64,000 nucleotides of DNA from Elmis aenea (taxonomy: Eukaryota > Arthropoda > Insecta > Coleoptera > Elmidae), in assembly GCA_947652605.1 (NCBI GenBank), contig OX393577.1, forward strand, positions 28,833,466-28,897,465. Reading direction: 5' to 3'. The position numbers were made by a program, and so were the translations under genes. The notes beneath the pieces were generated by a model. It did no database searches. It was not told the DNA's origin and was given only the letters and a program-made list of their open reading frames with translations. Shown piece by piece: positions 47,390 through 60,269 of the stretch (its first letter is position 1; each line of letters opens with the position of its first letter).

Positions 47390-47993
47390 ATCAGCTTTTT
47401 TATTTCACTGTTACACAGAACGTAACGCGAGTTTCGTACTGTACTAGCAACTAAAATTCGCTTTTCAGGAGTATTTACAGTAACTGAATACTTAGATGAC
47501 GTCACAAATTTACAACAGCTGAAGACCGCGCCCTAGCGTCGCGACGTCTAAAGGGTTGATCAAGGATGAACAAAAAAGGTGAGTCAAACAGTAATGAAAA
47601 CTGGAAAATAACTCACTCGGATACATCCAAATAATTAAAATATCTCACCTGACAATTTTTTAACTTATTGTTTTAAAAATAAAACAACTACAATAAAGAG
47701 CCTGTGGAACGTTATGTTCACAGAACATAGCGTTATGTTACAAAAATGTTTTTATGATTGGAATAACTTATGTAAAATATATAGAGTATTTTAAAACAAA
47801 ATGTTATAGCCCTGTAATAGCAAACTGCTCTACAAAAATCAATTTGGCCTTGTCACACAAAACAAGAAAAACGCAAGTAAATGTCAATAAACAAAAATTA
47901 GACAGATAAAAATATACAATCAAAGGCTCATGTGTACACACTTTTATTAGGCGTACTACCACATTTTAAAAGAAAGTTTTAACACTAATTATT
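47390..47993. promoter_or_regulatory. Head-to-head intergenic region SDR-B / KLHL10
   Basis: 604 bp between two divergent start codons, free of recognised transposons. It contains a GACGTCA at 47499-47505 and a GCGACGTC near 47539. A shared bidirectional promoter is possible but not proven by sequence. Confidence 0.4.
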
Positions 47994-50502
47994 ATGGAAT
48001 TTACAATGAGGCTACGAAATGCACCATCTAGACCCAGAACACCCCGATCTGTAACAAGTAGTACCGCTATTACAAAAAATTCTAGAAAAAGACCAACGTC
48101 AACCTGCAGAACTTGTGTTTGTATGCCACAAAGGATAGGACCAGTAGAATTTCCCACAATTTGGTCAGAATTTAGATTAAATAATCAATTATGTGATGGA
48201 TTAGTGCGATGCGAAGATGGATCGGAATTTAAAGTTCATAGAGCCATATTATCAGCTGTCAGTCCATATTTTAAGGTACTCGAAATTCTTACACACGCAC
48301 AAATTATCCTTATTATGTTATTCAATCGCAGGCATTATTTACAAATTCTATAAACAGAGGTCAGCCGGAAAATAAGGAAGCGCATATGAACATTCCTAGT
48401 AGAATATTTCAAAAACTTTTAGATTTTGCTTATACCGGAGAATGTGCTGTAGATAAAGAAAACGTACAATCGCTACTTCAGTATGCAGACCAATACGAAG
48501 TATTAGGAGTAGTGCAACTTTGTTGTCAATATATTTTAGGTCCGTTAGTGAATAGATAATTTCACAGATATTCTTAGATCTGTTTAAAACTTAGTAATAA
48601 ATGTTTAGATCAGTTACACCCAAGAAATTGCTTAGGAATTCTGCGATTCGCTCGTCATTACTTTTGTAAAGATTTGGAAGAACGTGGACGGCTATTCACT
48701 AGACATAATTTCGTTAGATTATTACGAGAAGGTTGTGAATTTGAAGAGTTGGATATAGATGAAGTAACTGAAATATTACAAGATGATGAACTAAACGTCC
48801 GAAGTGAAGAAATAGTATTTGAAGCTGTTCAAAAATGGGTAGAAGCAAGACCACATCAAAGAAAAAAACATCTTTTGGATTTATTAAAATGTGTTCGACT
48901 TGGAAATCTATCATACGACTTTATTTCAAATATTATGAAATTGCCACTGATAATAGAAAATAAGGTAACTATATAAAGATTTAATTAAGTTCACAATATT
49001 TAAACGTGTTAAAAGAAGAACCGTTCATTTCAAAATGATAAAAACAACAAAAATGATAATTAAATTCAGTTTTCAATTAATATTTCTTTACAGCAAGTCT
49101 TACTTAAACATTTAGTTTCAAATTTATTTTAAAACTAACTGAAATTTGTAAAGTAACAATTATAATTTTCAAAAATAGGATACCAATTTTTACACAACTT
49201 TATTTATTTTCTTTATGATGTCAAGTCGCTTTGTTTACGTGATGATATTTGTTGATCTACACTGGATGCGTAAAATTAATTTAAGTATAATTTCCTATGA
49301 TACTATTCTAAAAATATATGGGTCTAGGAATGTCAAGACTATATAAGTCCCGTAATTAGTATGGTAGAAAATCCAAGCACCGAAATAATAGACATAGTTC
49401 ATAACAAGTTATTAAAACCGAGAATACCGTGCGACATTCTGTTTGCTGTCGGAGGATGGAGTTCCGGAAGTCCAACGAATTTTATAGAAACATACGATAC
49501 GCGAGCTGATCGTTGGCTTGTGGTATCGGAAATTGATACAGTACCACGCGCCTACCATGGATTATGTGCATTAAAAGGATTAATTTACATGATAGGCGGC
49601 TTCGATGGAAATGAACATTTTAACACCGTGAGATGTTTCGATCCGGTGAAGCATTCTTGGCGAGAGTGTGCCTGTATGTACTATCCAAGATGTTATGTTA
49701 GCGTAGTGATGCACGCCGAAAAAATCTATGCTATGGGTGGATATAATGGAAGAGTGCGAATGAATTCGGCTGAACGATACGATCCAGGGTCTAACCAATG
49801 GGAAATAATCCCACCCATGCAACGTCAACGATCGGATGCCAGTGCTGCTGCTCTTCATGATAAGGTAAACCAATCATGAATTTAATTTATCGCATCTTGA
49901 TCGTTTTGTTTATATATTATGCAGATATATATTGTCGGAGGTTTTAATGGACAGGAAGTAATGAGTTCTGCAGAAGTCTACGATACCATTGCTAATCAAT
50001 GGTCGTATATTCCACACATGATGTCAGCAAGATCTGGAGTTTCTCTCATCACTTATCAAAACACTTTGTTTGCTCTTGGTGGTTTCAACGGATTTACACG
50101 TTTAACGTCAGGGGAAAAGTATACACCAGGACAATCAACAGCCTGGGATGAAATAGCAGATATGTTATGTCCAAGAAGCAATTTTGCTACCGTCGTGCTA
50201 GACGACTTAATTTTTGTTTTGGGAGGTTTCAATGGTAAGTATTTAGTTCCAAAACAAGTATACATCTGTTTTTAGACCTATTTGTTGTAGGTGCTAACAC
50301 TATAAACTTCGTGGAGTGCTACGATGTTGACAATAATGAATGGTTTGAGGCTGCTTCAATGAACTTAAATCGATCAGCTTTAAGTGCATGCGTCATAAGT
50401 AATCTTCCCAATGCTAAAGATTATTCTCTTATTGGAAAAAGTCAAAATGAAATCGGACAAGGAGCAGGAATGCACGAAGTCGCAATGGACGGAATTAATT
50501 GA
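47994..50502 (+). CDS. Klhl10: Kelch-like protein 10 (BTB-BACK-Kelch), 6 exons
   Basis: Exons 47994-48275, 48332-48539, 48609-48964, 49328-49864, 49925-50234 and 50291-50502; phases 0, 1, 0, 0 and 1 agree, giving 634 aa (vertebrate KLHL10 is about 608). After a basic N-terminal extension the BTB domain runs about 60-165 (CDGLVRCEDGSEFKVHRAIL; DFAYTGECAVDKENV). BACK is about 166-285 (QLHPRNCLGILRFARHYF). Six kelch blades are about 318-620, with GG doublets and YD/W residues in each (LFAVGGWSSGSPTNFIETYD; YAMGGYNG; FALGGFNG). In flies and mammals this protein is the substrate adaptor of a Cullin-3 ubiquitin ligase needed in spermatid maturation. Domain order and the GGWSxGSPTN signature make the identity strong. 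Poly(A) signal at 50708. Confidence 0.95.
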
Positions 50503-51172
50503 TAGCAATTTAAATGTTGTTCATGAAAACATAGTCATCCTCCTGGATTGACCAGGAGGGAGTTAGTGAAGTTCCGAGACCGTAAAACAAGGTGGTGCTG
50601 TGATTTTATCAAAGTTTTATTTTTTACTAAATTTTAAACTAATTTTAACATCGTATGAACTGTTGTGGTATTCGCCTTTTTATTTATATTTTTGTATATG
50701 CCTTTCAAATAAAATTGTCACTTTAGACATATAATTTAAGTGTATATTTATTCGTTTTTTCAATTAACATTATTAAAAGATAAACATTTTTGCGATCTCA
50801 TAAGTCTAAGGTAAAATATGTTTTTCAAAAGATCACGTTAAGTGAAGCTTGCAAATGTAATAAATACACAATATACTGTAATGTTTGACTTATTTATTTA
50901 AAGCAAAATAAAAATACACCCTGCACCTAATTAATTATGTATAATAAACTATTCCATTTAAAAGCAGTGGTTTGGACTTTGGAGCATTCCAATTTTTTAA
51001 TTGTTCCGCTCCAGCTCCGCTTCGACATTAATCTGCCTGCTCCAGCTTCAGCTTCGCTCCATGCTCCAAATATTGATAAAATGTTTAAAATAAGTTTTAT
51101 AGCTTTGTTTTAAAAAAAACAAAATTTAATGGATCTGTTTGAAATTTTCCCAACAATACAAATTGTATTTTA
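50503..51172. other. KLHL10 3' flank; hAT-like scrap
   Basis: AATAAA at 50708-50713. At about 50967-51070, CAGTGGTTTGGACTTTGGAGC followed by GCTCCAGCTCCGCTTC-type repeats and TGCTCCAAA looks like a small hAT derivative, but no duplication was confirmed. Confidence 0.45.
50708..50713 (+). terminator. Poly(A) signal of KLHL10
   Basis: AATAAA 206 bp after the stop codon. Confidence 0.55.
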
Positions 51173-51355
51173 CAGGGCTTCGAACCGGAACTGAACCGAA
51201 AACCGGAAAAAATACGTTATTTTGGTCGGAAAGAAAACCGGAACTGAACCGAAAAAAAAAATCGGTTTATTACGGTTCGGTACATGTTCAACAAACTCGC
51301 TTGTTTTGTTTATATTTGTTTAATTTAATAAATTATATTATCATCATATGTTATA

Positions 51356-52874
51356 CAGGGTGGTGCTTTTTTCGATGCTCACCATTGCTATCTTGGAAAC
51401 ATACAAGGTCGGTTAAATTAGAGAAAAGTTGCACATTTTTATGGCCATTATGAATCTGAAAAGAAATCCTGGATATTTTGATTCGTTTTTGATTTATTAC
51501 AAAAAAACTGAAAAATGTGATTTTAGAAAAATATTATTATCTTCCCTACCATTGACGCTATTTCATTTAAACTTGGTAACTTTATGTTTTTGACCGTCCT
51601 GGGTTTGATGACGTCAACAGAAATTTTCTAAGCCTTCTAGATTTTAAGTTGCGATAGTCAACTTTTTTATTTCTTATGGCCGCCGTATTGGATTTTTACA
51701 CCATCAGACAGACAAAAAAATTAGCTTTTTAGATTGGTAACCAACATACCTTTTTTCTTTCAAAAAACTTGTTGAAATTTGAAAATTTGTTAAATAATTC
51801 ATAAAATCGAGAATGCTCTGAAAAACAATTGATACTATAATATAAATAAAAGCTACAGAACAGAACATTTTATTGGTCTAATGATAACGAAATTAAGATT
51901 GTTGGAAACATATTTAGAAGATATGTTAGGCGAATTGCTATTATTAACAATTCAAAATCATCAGTAGTTTCAGCAAGAAGGAGCTGGTCCTCACAACGCC
52001 CGCATTGTAAAAGGATATTAATTTAGATGTACGCTTTCAAAATTCATGACTTATTACATTTGGTCCTGTTCATTGGCCTCCGTGATCGCCATGTTTAACG
52101 CCTATGGATTACTTTTACATTGATGTTGTTTATGCAACCCTAACGGAAAATATTGAACTTCTTCGCCGTAAAATCAAAAATGCTTTCGACTCTATTTCGA
52201 GACAAACTATCCTAAAGGCAGTGGACGAAATGAATTTGAGGACTAACCACTACTGACTACATCATACATAACGGCGCGCACTTTAAACAATTTAACTAAT
52301 TATTTATCTGTTGTTTTAAATTTATTGTCATTTCGTTATTTTATTAGACCTATAAAATGTTGTGTCACTTTTATTCATATTATAATTTCAATTGTTTTAC
52401 AGAACATTCGCGATTTTATAGATTATTTTACACAAATTTTAAAATTTCAACAAGTTTTTTGAAAGAAAAAAGATATGTTGGTTACCAATCTGAAAAGCTA
52501 ATTTTTTTGTCTGTCTGATGGTGTAAAAATCCAATATGGCGGCCATAAGAAATAAAAAAGTTGACTATCGCAACTTGAAATCTAGAAGGCTTAGAAAATT
52601 TCTGTTGACGTCATCAAACCCAGGACGGTCAAAAACATAAAGTTACCAAGTTTAAATGAAATAGCGTCAATGGTAGGGAAGATAATAATATTTTTCTAAA
52701 ATCACATTTTTCAGTTTTTTTGTAATAAATCAAAAACGAATCAAAATATCCAGGATTTCTTTTCAGATTCTCAATGGCCATATAAATGTGCAACTTTTCT
52801 CTAATTTAATCGACCTTGTATCTCTTACCGTTTCCAAGATAGCAATGGTGAGCATCGAAAAAAGCACCACCCTG
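51356..52874. mobile_element. CAGGGTG foldback (family C) with transposase part in loop
   Basis: TA-flanked. CAGGGTGGTGCTTTTTTCGA at the left and complement at the right; arms are about 480 bp. The loop (about 51840-52430) carries the C-terminal part of a DDE transposase on the + strand. Confidence 0.9.
51902..52256 (+). pseudogene. Transposase C-terminal (DDE) remnant in foldback loop
   Basis: Read on the + strand with a few stops and one frame slip: L-E-T-Y-L-E-D-M-L near 51902; FQQEGAGPHNARIVKGY near 51967-52017 (the second Asp box, with Asp now Glu); G-P-V-H-W-P-P then S-P-C-L-T-P-M-D-Y-F near 52064-52115 (third acidic box); VVYATLTENIELLRRKIKNA near 52125-52185; end N-H-Y stop at about 52253. 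This is the C-terminal third of the insect DDE transposase group whose genes start with DUF4817-like and HTH regions. It is broken and not functional. Confidence 0.8.
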
Positions 52875-53169
52875 TATACTTCTATTTCCAATTATTATAC
52901 CTTATTATTATACCAAATAAAAATATTTAAAAAAAAATAAAAAGTAATCACTCGGAGCTGAACCGAAAACCGAAAAAAACGTAATTTTTTCCGGAACGAA
53001 AACCGGAACCGAACCGATATATATTTTTTTAATTGAACCGGAACGAAAACCGAAACGAAAAAAATTACGGTTCGAAGCCCTGGTATTTTATGTTGCTCAA
53101 ATAAATATTTTGTCAATAATAGTAACGTATTGCAAGTATGTGTTAATGAAGAAAATGTCTGGTTTATCA

Positions 53170-53300
53170 ACTTTCCCTTTCGTTTAACAATGTTATTAAT
53201 TTCTAACTCATCCCATTTGCAAAATTTGGTCCCGATCGGTCAACGGGCCTAGGATTCTATAGCGAACAAACAAACAAACACACAATACAAACAAGCTCTT
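53170..53300 (+). repeat. LINE/SINE-type 3' tail
   Basis: TTTGGTCCCGATCGGTCAAC, then CTATAGCGAACAAACAAACA and ACAAGCTCTTTTATA. The same tail follows a tRNA-like head at 60270-60432. Such tails are typical of RTE-like LINEs and the SINEs they mobilise in insects. The 5' border is approximate. Confidence 0.55.
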
Positions 53301-53305
53301 TTATA

Positions 53306-54841
53306 CAGGGTGTCCCAGCCAAGACGAATTATTCGATAACTCTGTTATTAGTAATAATATTAAAAAAGTTAAATATAAAAGTTGTTTGTAATTATTTACT
53401 ACATAACCTAAAATTATTTTCAACTATACACAGTGTTTTGTTTTTGCGCTCTGATACAAAACATTGTTTTTGTATATTGAACACCCTGTATATTTTGTAA
53501 TTTTTGAATGTAAAATTAAATTGTCTTTCAAAAATATTATAGGTTGTTTATGTTTAAAATGTCCCGTTTTTGAGTTATTAACGTTCTTTGAAAGTTTTGA
53601 CAGATGCAGACCCTTATAAAAATATTTATATTTATTAACATAACAACACCAGAGCAATTTACTCTGGTGATTTATTAGACAATATCATAGTGTTGACTAG
53701 TTACATTTTTAAAATAATATACACGGTGTTGGTTATACTCGGTCCATTTCGCTAAACTTTAAACGTATATAAATATTTTTTTTTTTAATGGAACACCCTA
53801 TATATTTTTACATTTTCTTGTAGAACATTTAATTATCTTTCAAAGTTGTTAAGCATGTTTTATGTCTAAATATAATATTTTTGAAGTTATTTCGTTTCTT
53901 ATGATTATTTGCGAGTATTTTATTTAAAATATCAATAGTAGCCTTTGAAAAATCAAAACAATTTGTATGAACTGTCAACCAGAACAATTAATCGGTACAA
54001 TTTATACTATTAAGCCACTAAAAATCCATATTTTTAAAGAGCTGTACACAGCATAAATGTCAGCAAATAACACCAGAATGCTGTGTATCTACAGTTCTTA
54101 AAAATTATAGATTTTTAGTGGCATAATAGTGGAAATTGTGCCGATTAATTGTTCTGGTTGACAGTTCATACAAATTGTTTTGAATTTTCAAAGGGTACTA
54201 CCGATATTTTAGGTAAAATACTCGCAAATAATCATAAGAAACGAAATAACTTCAAAAATATTATATTTAGACATAAAACATGCTTAACAACTTTGAAAGA
54301 TAATTAAATGTTCTACAAGAAAATGTAAAAATATATAGGGCGTTCCATTTTAAAAAAAAGACTAACATGCGTTTAAAGTTTAGCGAAATGGACCGAGTAT
54401 AACGAACACCCTGTATATTATTTTAAAAATGTTACTAGTCAACAATCACTATAATATTATTGTCTAATAAATTACCAGAGTAAATTGCACTGGTGTTGTT
54501 ATGTTAATAAATATAAATATTTTTATAGAGGTCTGCATCTGTCAAAATTTTCAAAAAAACATTAATAACTCAAAAACGGTTCATTTTAGACATAAACAAC
54601 TTGTAATATTTTTGAAAGAGAATTCAATATTACATCCAAAAATTACAAAATATACAGGATGCTCCATATAAAAAAACAATGTTTGGTATCAGAGCGCAAA
54701 AACAAAACACTGTGTGTATAGTTGAAAATAATTTTAGGTTATGTAGTAAATGATTACAAATAATTCTTATATTTAACTTTTTTTTAATATTATTACTAAT
54801 AACAGAGCTATCGAATAATTCGTCTTGGCTAGGACACCTTA
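53306..54841. mobile_element. CAGGGTG foldback (family D), telescoped
   Basis: Starts CAGGGTGTCCCAGCC, ends GGCTAGGACACCTTA (right terminus mutated from CACCCTG). Inner termini repeat at about 53723 (CACGGTGTTGG) and 54413 (CACCCTG), again symmetric. Two internal CACCCTRTATATTTT blocks lie in each arm. The centre is near 54070; no coding was seen. TA at 53304-53305 and 54842-54843. Confidence 0.88.
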
Positions 54842-54845
54842 TATA

Positions 54846-56321
54846 CAGGGTGTCCCAAATTCGAGTAAATGCATGGGGATCTCGCTTATCTTAAGAGCTA
54901 CGAGGTCGGTTAAATTAGGGCAAAGTTGCGAAATTAGATGCTCAACAAATTTCTGCAAAGAAAATTTTCATAGCTGTATTAGTTCAGAAGTTATTCAAGA
55001 AAAACTGAAAAAATTGATTTTCGTTTTTTGGTCCTATTTCCTACATTTTTTAAGATATCGACAATCTGGAAGCACTTCTCCATAGCAACTTTTTACGCTT
55101 TATATTTTGCGATAACAAAGAATTTCTAACAACGTTTCGTCTCCTCAGAACCATCATCAACTTAATTTTTTTAAATACGGCGAAAAAATGTTAATCTTAT
55201 AGTCGGATAGCATTTTGTCTTCTGATTTCAATGATATATGACACTTATTATCTAAAATGATATTTTACCACAAAATTTTGAGAAAATTCATTTTGTCCAA
55301 TTTTTGAATCAAATAATCTGGAAAAAAAAAGCAAAATAAAAAACAAAACAATTTTTTTGTTTTTTTGTTGTTCTGTTAAAACTGTCACTTTGACATTAAT
55401 ATGATCGTGATTAATTGTATAATTTGCAACCAGCTAACAATTCTTTGAATTTGTGCTTTTTTAAATTAAATATGACAATTAACACTTTTTAAGGCATTCG
55501 AGAAATGTCATAATACACAAAATTTTGTTTTCTCATGGCATGCTTTTTAATTTTCAACAGTTTATTCAATACTTCATTAAAATCAATTACAATATCATAT
55601 TTGTAACACCTTTTATTTTCCATAATTGACGAAAATTATTTTAACAATACTTCGCAGTACACGAAGGGATAGCGAATAAATAAATTAATTAAAAATGTAC
55701 TACCAGAACATAGCGAAAATAAAAATTGAGAACACTACTATCAAAGAATTTCTAGCTGGTTACAAATTATACAATTAATCACGATCATATTAATGTCAAA
55801 GTAACAGTTTGAACAAAACAACAACAGAAGAATTGTTTTTTTTTTGTTTGTATAAGATTATTTGATTCAAAAAATGAGTTTTTTCTCACATTTTTGTGGT
55901 AAAATATCATTTTAGATATTAAGTGTCATATATCATTGTAATCAGAAGACAAAATGCTATCCGACTATGAAATAAAAAAATTTTCGCCGTATTTAAAAAA
56001 ACGAAGTTGATGATGGTTCAGAAGAGACGAAACGTTGTTGGAAATTCTTTGTTATTTCAAAGTATAAAGCGTAAGAAGTTGCCATGAAGAAGTGCTTACA
56101 GATTATCGATATCTTAAAAAATGTAGGAAATGGGACAAAAAAACGAAAATCAATTTTTTCAGTTTTTCTTAAATTACTTTTGAACTAAGACAGCTATGAA
56201 AATTTTCTTTGCAGATATTTGATAACCATCTTATTTCTCAACTTTGCCCCAATTTAACCGACCTCGTAGCTCTTAAGATAAGCGAGATTCCCATGCATTT
56301 ACTCGAATTTGGGACACCCTG
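54846..56321. mobile_element. CAGGGTG foldback (family E), abutting the previous one
   Basis: CAGGGTGTCCCAAATTCGAG at the left, complement at the right, TA at 54844-54845 and 56322-56323. Arms are about 590 bp. The loop (about 55440-55740) has a 44-residue open frame on the minus strand. It begins directly after the TA of the element 53306-54841. Confidence 0.92.
55489..55623 (-). other. 44-codon open frame in foldback loop, unknown
   Basis: ATG to TAA, beginning MENKRCYKYDIVIDFNEVLN. By analogy with the other foldbacks it may be the N-terminal stub of the parent transposase, but no motif was recognised. It may also be chance. Confidence 0.25.
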
Positions 56322-56483
56322 TACATATAGATAAAATATATCGCAAAAACCTTATACCGTCATAATCGAAAAATTGTCCTCTTTTTCTTTAACATTAGTA
56401 CTTATTAATAGAACTTTCAACCGATCCCTTTTACGCGAAATGCTTTGCAGCTCTCCTTGTTATTAAAGTTATTCGACGCGGAT

Positions 56484-57674
56484 ATATCTGTGGTCAGCGG
56501 GAAAAAGCACTTAACCTCTTAAGCGGACACGGCCTCTGAGCGCGAGGCCTTGCACAGCGGACACGAACTCTAGACCGCTCGCGAGTATTTACGTCATATC
56601 CATTGCATGAAAAATTTCGTTCGTCATATTCATTGTATTGAAAATATGAAATAAAAAATTAATGAAACGTAAGAATTATTTAAAATTTTACTTTTTTATA
56701 GTGTATACAATACAACATATTATATCACACAACAATGCATAATTATCCATTTGGCATGTTTTTAAAAATATAACAAAACAGTAGGTACAAAGTTTTCAAA
56801 AATTTAATTTTTGGTATGAAAATCTTTAAAGCAAGGTTCAGGGCAAAGGCCCGTGCTGCAAATTGCACACCAATAACGACTTTCTTTTCTTATTACTTTT
56901 TTGAAGCACAGAACACATAGTAAATGTCGGCAAGTGGCGCTGTAAACGTTTTCGAACAAACAAAATAGATGACGTCATAAAGTGATCCTATATGTAATGA
57001 CCGAAGCAAAGAAATCGTGCGTTTTCGTCAAATACAATAAGATATACACAATTTTACACAAAGCGAATATGTACGACAGTCGCTATTCATGACCAAGGCC
57101 GATGACGATTATATGCGGCATAACAGCTTAAGAGGTTGTCAAAAGTGCAATTTTTCAGGAGCAACGTTTTTTCATTTTACTGATTATCATGTGCGTTTAA
57201 ATTTTACTTGTTTGGTATATTTTACTTAAAATTAAGTATTAAATTATCACAATATGTCAACATGATGAAATTTTTTAATAAACAGTATATACTTGACTTA
57301 AACTGGCATGTAATAAGAATAACTTAAGTATCTAGTTTTTCACAAAAGTAAACAAATGGATATAACCAGTTTAACCCGTTTATTCTTAAAAAATATATTT
57401 TTTATGTAGAATTTAAAAAAATTAATGGAGTAAACATAAATAATAATTTTTAAAAAAACTTTTATCAACTTTTGATTACACAAAATTTCATTGCGATGGA
57501 AAATATTATTAATAAAAATACGTGAAATGGAACTAACATTATAAACAGGAAACACAAGTGCAGAAATTGCAAATTACCGGTATAAGAACATAACAATATG
57601 AATGGTAGAAGGTTAATAATAAAAAAATTGCACTTTTTGACTTAAGTGCTTTTTTCCGCCGACCACAGATATTT
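56484..57674. mobile_element. Inverted-repeat element with ATATCTGTGGTCAGCGG ends
   Basis: The left arm (ATATCTGTGGTCAGCGG, AAAAAGCAC, TTAA, then GTCAAAAGTGCAATTTTT after the insert) and right arm (AAAAATTGCACTTTTTGAC, TTAAGTGC, CCGACCACAGATAT) are inverted copies. The left arm is split by a piggyBac-type element (56515-57135). The remainder has no coding frame. Confidence 0.7.
56515..57135. mobile_element. piggyBac-type non-autonomous element at TTAA
   Basis: TTAA at 56511-56514, then CCTCTTAAGCGGACACGG; right end GCTTAAGAGG followed by TTGTC, where the host arm predicts TTAAGTC, so two bases of the second TTAA were lost. 621 bp, non-coding. Confidence 0.75.
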
Positions 57675-60260
57675 TGTCCACACTTGAACAGGAAAATGGT
57701 TTTTTAACTGGCAATAATATTGGTACGTCACATTTCATAGTGGACAAACCGAGCCTGAACTTAACTTTTCCGAATTTCCGAGCCCTGGTCGTTGTCCATA
57801 ATTTCACTAATTATTTGTTTTCTGAATGTATACGCTTTAAGACTCTTCTGTGTTTGTTTTTTTTAAATTTGAAACAGCAAATAATGTAAAAGTCTGAAAA
57901 AAAAGTCATATTTTCTCAGATGCTTAGACAACCAACACAGCCTAATCAATATAATGTACCAATGTTACCTGCTAGAGGGAGCTGTTTCAATCGTTCCGAA
58001 CTGTAAACGAAGAACGCAAGTGTCGCTTTCGCATTTCCCCACCTTAAAACCGTATACTGTCATCATCAAGCTTGTACGTCAAAATCTGTCAGTTTGTGGC
58101 TTCGTGTGCGTTGTTGGTGTAAACAAATTATTGGTGCTGTGAGTTTTTTGTGTTATTTGACTCATAAGTAAACTTACTAAAAGCACAAGTGCTACAATGG
58201 TTTGAAAATATATTATCAACATCCGAATTCCTCCATATCGAATTCTTTTGCTGCAAGAAATAACGGTAAGCTATTACATCCGTCAATTTGTTTTCCGGTA
58301 TATATTTTAGCGCCTAGTTATGTATCTAAATTACTTTTTAGTTTGCAATTAAAAACTTATACAGCGAGCTTGGGTCATACATAAAAAATAATTTAAAGTA
58401 GGGCGTGTTGTCGTTGTCGAGTTTTCTGATAGCTTGTATAAAGATGTTTTACACATCAATAACAAAAGTTGCAATGACTATCATAATAGCAGGCACTTGC
58501 CAGTTGAACTTTAACACTTTTTCACTCTACACACCGACAGATGTATTCCTTTTTAGTATGGGGACAGACGACATACTACTCGTATTATTGCAGGTCAGCC
58601 TGCCATAAATAAATTGTCTCTTGAACTTGTGTCGTAATAACGCCGCTGACAAGTGCAGCCGAGTAGTTCAATCAAATTGCTATATTAAAATATACTATAC
58701 CTAATGAAATATTTACATTACTAATATACTAATTAATCACAATGGACCACCAAAGGAAATATAATAGCATATATCTTGATTTTAGAGTATATTTCGGAAT
58801 AGTCCAAATGCATACATTTAATATTTTGTAGTTGACAGCTCGATACACAGAACATACCCAAGGCTCGATATTCTCTAGTTAACAAATATTTAGAACAAAA
58901 TTGAATATTGTTTTATGCTGTTTTTAAGTTATCCATGAAAACAACATATTCCAATTATTGTGTTGAGTTAAAAGGAGAAAGCGATAGTGTACGTTGTACG
59001 CAGGAATAACCTAAATACTAACGGGCAGTGGAATCATCCTGACATTTTTGTTATTTTCGAGGTCATTAAAAAATTAAAACATGTACCTAAAAATATTTAT
59101 TAATTATTATGCACTTAAAAATTAATGCACCCGAAATTAAGTGTTTTGTAAAAAAAAATTGAATGCCAAAACGTATCAAGAATAGATTGCCATCTAGTAT
59201 TCGAACGATTTTTACACATCAACATTTAATAAAAAAATGAATTTTAGTACCTACTTTATCAAAATACCAAATACGAATGCATACGTACGACTATAAACAG
59301 GGATAAATATATTCTGAACTCATTTATGGCTTGTTTTTAGACGATTGCCGGTTATTATTGGCAAAATATTGTCTATTTTTTTCTGTTAATAATTTTCTAA
59401 TGATAACTTCTATGTTAGCGAAGACGAAGGAACACAAACGTAACAATTGTATTCAAAAAAATAAAACTTCAATAAACCACGAGCCTTTTGTATTACCGAA
59501 CTCATTATTCGTATCTAAATATTATCAGCAAATGTTGATTGCGTCAAGTACCAATGACTTCGCTGAATGAAAAATATTTTAGCTCTTTTTTGCGACAAAC
59601 GTATTATCAACAGCATTGTGAGTGACTATTTATAATTCTTTTTAAAAAAAATATTTTCTAAAAACAACAACCAGTTTTCTGCTAAAGAAATTCTTCATAG
59701 CCAATAGGATAGGTGATTTTTAACTAACCTAATTTATATTACATTTAAAATGAATTAATTATGGAAATCAAATCGAAAATAAAATATATCTATAGTAAAT
59801 TTATGAACTCAGTGACGCACTTTATATGACACGGGCATCGATTCAGTTTTTATTGTTTCACACTTAAGGTCGTATTTAACTTTAACATCTATCGGTACCT
59901 TCAACATATCGTATGTATTATATTTGGACATAAAATTAATCTTGCAGTCACCACGACGGTGTTTTATCGTGATTTTTTTAGTTTATAAACAACAAGATTG
60001 TTTACCTGGCGTTGCACGGGCGATTACAATTTTAATTACTGTTTTAACTTGAATAAGCCCAATAATTCCAAATCATACACAAATGACATACTCTGATCAA
60101 TCATCTTTCCATTTTCTTATAATTCCTTAAAAAATAACTATTTATTGCTTAAAAGTTGAATAATAACTCAAATTTATTTTCTTTCGTCTTGTTTCAATTA
60201 AAAATGTACTAATAAAAATAATACTTCATGTACATTTATTACTAATTGTATACAAAACAA
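57675..60260. other. Intergenic, nothing recognised
   Basis: About 2.6 kb with many short open frames on the + strand (60-80 codons), none resembling a known family. Between 57960 and 58180 the sequence is less AT-rich. No repeats of note. Confidence 0.4.
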
Positions 60261-60269
60261 TCTTTACTT

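Larger units (their letters stand above)
51173..53082. mobile_element. hAT element with duplication GTATTTTA hosting a foldback
   Basis: CAGGGCTTCGAACCGG at the left, CGGTTCGAAGCCCTG at the right, exact GTATTTTA at 51165-51172 and 53083-53090. Both ends hold iterated CCGAAAACCGGAA-type words. Without the nested foldback (51356-52874) it is about 390 bp, so it was a hAT MITE. Confidence 0.93.

Noticed and set aside
47994..48157. Antisense frame over KLHL10 exon 1 (47966-48157)
   Set aside because: Shadow of a real coding exon on the other strand.
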